Of a stretch of DNA of 64,000 nt, positions 63,901-64,000 are shown piece by piece (the stretch's first letter is position 1; each line of letters begins with the position of its first letter). Origin of the DNA: Balaenoptera acutorostrata (lineage: Eukaryota > Chordata > Mammalia > Artiodactyla > Balaenopteridae). The stretch lies in NCBI RefSeq assembly GCF_949987535.1, contig NC_080075.1, forward strand, positions 930,001 to 994,000. The letters run 5' to 3'. The notes beneath the pieces are model-generated. The model made no database searches and was not told where the DNA came from. It was given only the letters and a program-made list of their open reading frames with translations. The position numbers and the translations under genes are program-made.

Positions 63901-64000
63901 TGTATCTGCTGAATGAAAAACTGGATGCTAAAGCCTCCAGCAGGGAATTCCCTGGTGGCGTAGTGGTTGAGAATCCGCCTGCCAATGCAGGGGACAAGGG
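51100..64000 (-). CDS. RANBP2: RANBP2 gene, 3' end (six terminal coding exons and 3'UTR)
   Basis: RANBP2 (Nup358) is a very large nucleoporin and SUMO E3 ligase on the cytoplasmic filaments of the nuclear pore. Its C-terminus holds the fourth Ran-binding domain and a cyclophilin domain, and both are seen here. Coding exons on the minus strand: 58,746-58,542, 57,956-57,855, 54,206-54,061, 53,385-53,112, 52,987-52,662 and 52,292-51,987. All splice sites are GT-AG and the phases join without a stop. The protein ends ECGQI, as in the family. The large internal exon and earlier exons lie to the right of the window; 58,747-64,000 is intron. The cyclophilin domain, with its split exons, distinguishes the true gene from the RGPD paralogues of primates, which end differently. 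Confidence 0.95.
51134..51139 (-). terminator. Distal candidate poly(A) signal of RANBP2
   Basis: AATAAA on the minus strand, the last canonical hexamer before the CpG island of CCDC138. Two earlier hexamers at 51,803-51,798 and 51,520-51,515 are alternatives. Confidence 0.4.
51987..52292 (-). CDS. RANBP2: RANBP2 last coding exon, cyclophilin domain and stop
   Basis: A 306-bp coding segment beginning [12 protein letters not shown] and ending ECGQI with TAA at 51,989-51,987. It carries the remaining peptidyl-prolyl isomerase site: NSQFFITL and HVVFG. The position of cyclophilin A's Trp in the sequence EWLD is His here (AEHLDF), a known feature of RANBP2 that goes with weak cyclosporin binding. 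The fold appears intact. Confidence 0.96.
   Translation of the reverse strand, partial: GGDITKHDGTGGRSIYGDKFEDENFDVKHTSPGLLSMANRGKDTNNSQFFITLKKAEHLDFKHVVFGFVKDGMDTVKKIESFGSPKGSVSRRIIITECGQI
52662..52987 (-). CDS. RANBP2: RANBP2 exon, end of Ran-binding domain and start of cyclophilin
   Basis: A 326-bp exon with acceptor TGTTTAATAG and donor CAA|GTAAGT. The first third completes the Ran-binding domain ([20 protein letters not shown]). A short linker follows, then the cyclophilin domain starts at NPVVFFDV and contains the catalytic-loop motif FHRVIPDF with its Arg. The linker between the domains seems about three residues shorter than in the remembered human protein. Confidence 0.95.
53112..53385 (-). 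CDS. RANBP2: RANBP2 exon, fourth Ran-binding domain
   Basis: A 274-bp exon with acceptor CTTGTCACAG and donor GCTG|GTGAGC. It encodes the PH-like Ran-binding domain: [19 protein letters not shown], then [31 protein letters not shown] and [11 protein letters not shown]. These are the core motifs that bind Ran-GTP. It leaves in phase 1. Confidence 0.95.
53386..54060. other. RANBP2 intron, no feature seen
   Basis: Unique AT-rich DNA; nothing recognised. Confidence 0.5.
54061..54206 (-). CDS. RANBP2: RANBP2 exon, acidic linker
   Basis: A 146-bp exon with acceptor TTATTCATCAG and donor GAG|GTAAAT. It encodes [20 protein letters not shown], then a very acidic stretch ([11 protein letters not shown]) and [10 protein letters not shown], leading straight into the Ran-binding domain. 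Compared with the human sequence as I remember it, a few residues around GTQS are absent in frame. Confidence 0.93.
55344..55514 (+). mobile_element. MER5A-like hAT transposon, non-autonomous
   Basis: CAATGGTTCTTAACACTGG at the left and GAGTTGAAAACCACTG at the right form the inverted ends, about 170 bp apart, with TGCCTGGGCCGCACACCCAGA between. This is the form of MER5A. Confidence 0.75.
56309..56652 (+). repeat. CHR SINE sharing a captured tail with the copy at 4,948
   Basis: Duplication AAAACCAAAAGCT at 56,296-56,308 and 56,653-56,665. The tail has AAAT units, then AAAGTAGCTATAAAA and poly(A). It also has a short internal repeat of the CACCGCGATGAAGAG block. Confidence 0.9.
57855..57956 (-). 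CDS. RANBP2: RANBP2 exon with FG repeat
   Basis: A 102-bp exon with acceptor CTTTTGCCAG and donor AAAG|GTAAGA. It encodes [20 protein letters not shown] followed by SGDFAFGSK. The FGFG and FAFG motifs are the nucleoporin phenylalanine-glycine type that binds transport receptors. Phase 1 at both ends fits the exons on each side. Confidence 0.93.
57957..58541. other. RANBP2 intron, no feature seen
   Basis: Unique AT-rich DNA. Confidence 0.5.
58542..58746 (-). CDS. RANBP2: RANBP2 exon, linker before last Ran-binding domain
   Basis: Acceptor CTCTTTGCAG at 58,747 and donor CAAG|GTACAA bound 68 codons plus one base. The segment is rich in Ser, Thr, Glu and Asp ([19 protein letters not shown]), as expected for the unfolded linker between RANBP2 domains. 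It enters in phase 0 and leaves in phase 1. I place it by phase and position; the linker itself is not strongly diagnostic. Confidence 0.88.
59002..59340 (+). repeat. CHR SINE, longer subfamily
   Basis: GGGACTTCCCTGGTGGCGC head, repeated CACAACTACTGA blocks, 17-base A-run at the end. Confidence 0.85.
59341..59990 (+). other. GC-rich segment with 72-codon open frame, origin unknown
   Basis: The frame at 59,700-59,918 reads [20 protein letters not shown] in part and ends KVTI. I do not recognise a family. Being between L1 parts, it is most simply old L1 5'UTR. A retrocopy ending in the A-rich run near 60,040-60,059 is the alternative. Confidence 0.3.
61297..61583 (+). repeat. CHR SINE
   Basis: Exact duplication AATAAGTACCAGG at 61,284-61,296 and 61,584-61,596; it interrupts the old L1. 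Confidence 0.93.
61800..62225 (+). mobile_element. Old L1 3' part
   Basis: ORF2 C-terminal and 3'UTR-like text such as GAATGAACTGTGGTACATCC. No open frame. Confidence 0.55.
62279..62574 (-). repeat. CHR SINE, inverted
   Basis: Duplication AAGTCGTTATTTCTT (62,264-62,278) and AAGTCATTATTTCTT (62,575-62,589), one mismatch. Confidence 0.92.
62640..63110 (+). mobile_element. Old L1 3' end
   Basis: ATAATAGCCAAAAAGAAGAAA and [21 protein letters not shown] text mark the ORF2 end, then 3'UTR. Confidence 0.65.
63111..63942. other. RANBP2 intron, possible short L2 piece
   Basis: CCTCAGCACAGTGCCAGCTC at about 63,213 resembles an L2 3' end. The rest is unique. Confidence 0.4.
63943..64000 (+). repeat. 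CHR SINE, cut by window edge
   Basis: GGGAATTCCCTGGTGGCGTAG head and the following tRNA-like part; only 58 bases visible. Confidence 0.85.

Overview
The window is mammalian nuclear DNA, most likely from a cetacean. It carries about twenty copies of the tRNA-derived CHR-type SINE found in whales, hippos and ruminants, shows no Bov-A or BovB repeats typical of ruminants, and holds a full-length cetartiodactyl-type L1. The order of genes (RANBP2 followed directly by CCDC138 in the same direction) is the usual mammalian arrangement.

Both genes lie on the minus strand. RANBP2 enters from the right: six 3' coding exons between 58,746 and 51,987 encode the end of the nucleoporin, namely an FG-bearing linker, the last Ran-binding domain and the C-terminal cyclophilin domain. 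Its 3'UTR probably ends near 51.1-51.8 kb. About 1.1 kb further on is a CpG island (about 49.1-50.7 kb) with the first exon of CCDC138. CCDC138 then runs leftwards across 50 kb. Eleven coding exons were located, with consistent phases: exon 1, then exons 3 to 12 as numbered here, the last cut by the window edge. One expected small exon between exons 1 and 3 could not be found, and the exon 3 donor appears to be GC rather than GT.

The rest is intron filled with transposable elements: (i) 1.5-16.7 kb, a nest of L1s in which a 7.7-kb full-length L1 (6,712-14,392, perfect target-site duplication) split an older L1; (ii) 20.7-27 kb, mostly inverted old L1 with Tigger DNA transposon pieces; (iii) 28-44 kb, scattered exons with LTR-like, L2, L1 and SINE pieces and an odd CpG-rich block; (iv) 58.8-63.1 kb, old L1 with SINEs in a RANBP2 intron.

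No new protein system is visible. The most interesting signals are the CCDC138 splice structure (GC-AG intron, unplaced exon 2), an X-box-like site 17 bp before the CCDC138 start codon, a group of SINE copies carrying short unique 3' segments before their poly(A) tails (as expected if Pol III read through into flanking DNA), two SINE copies sharing the same captured tail, and inverted SINE pairs flanking CCDC138 exons.
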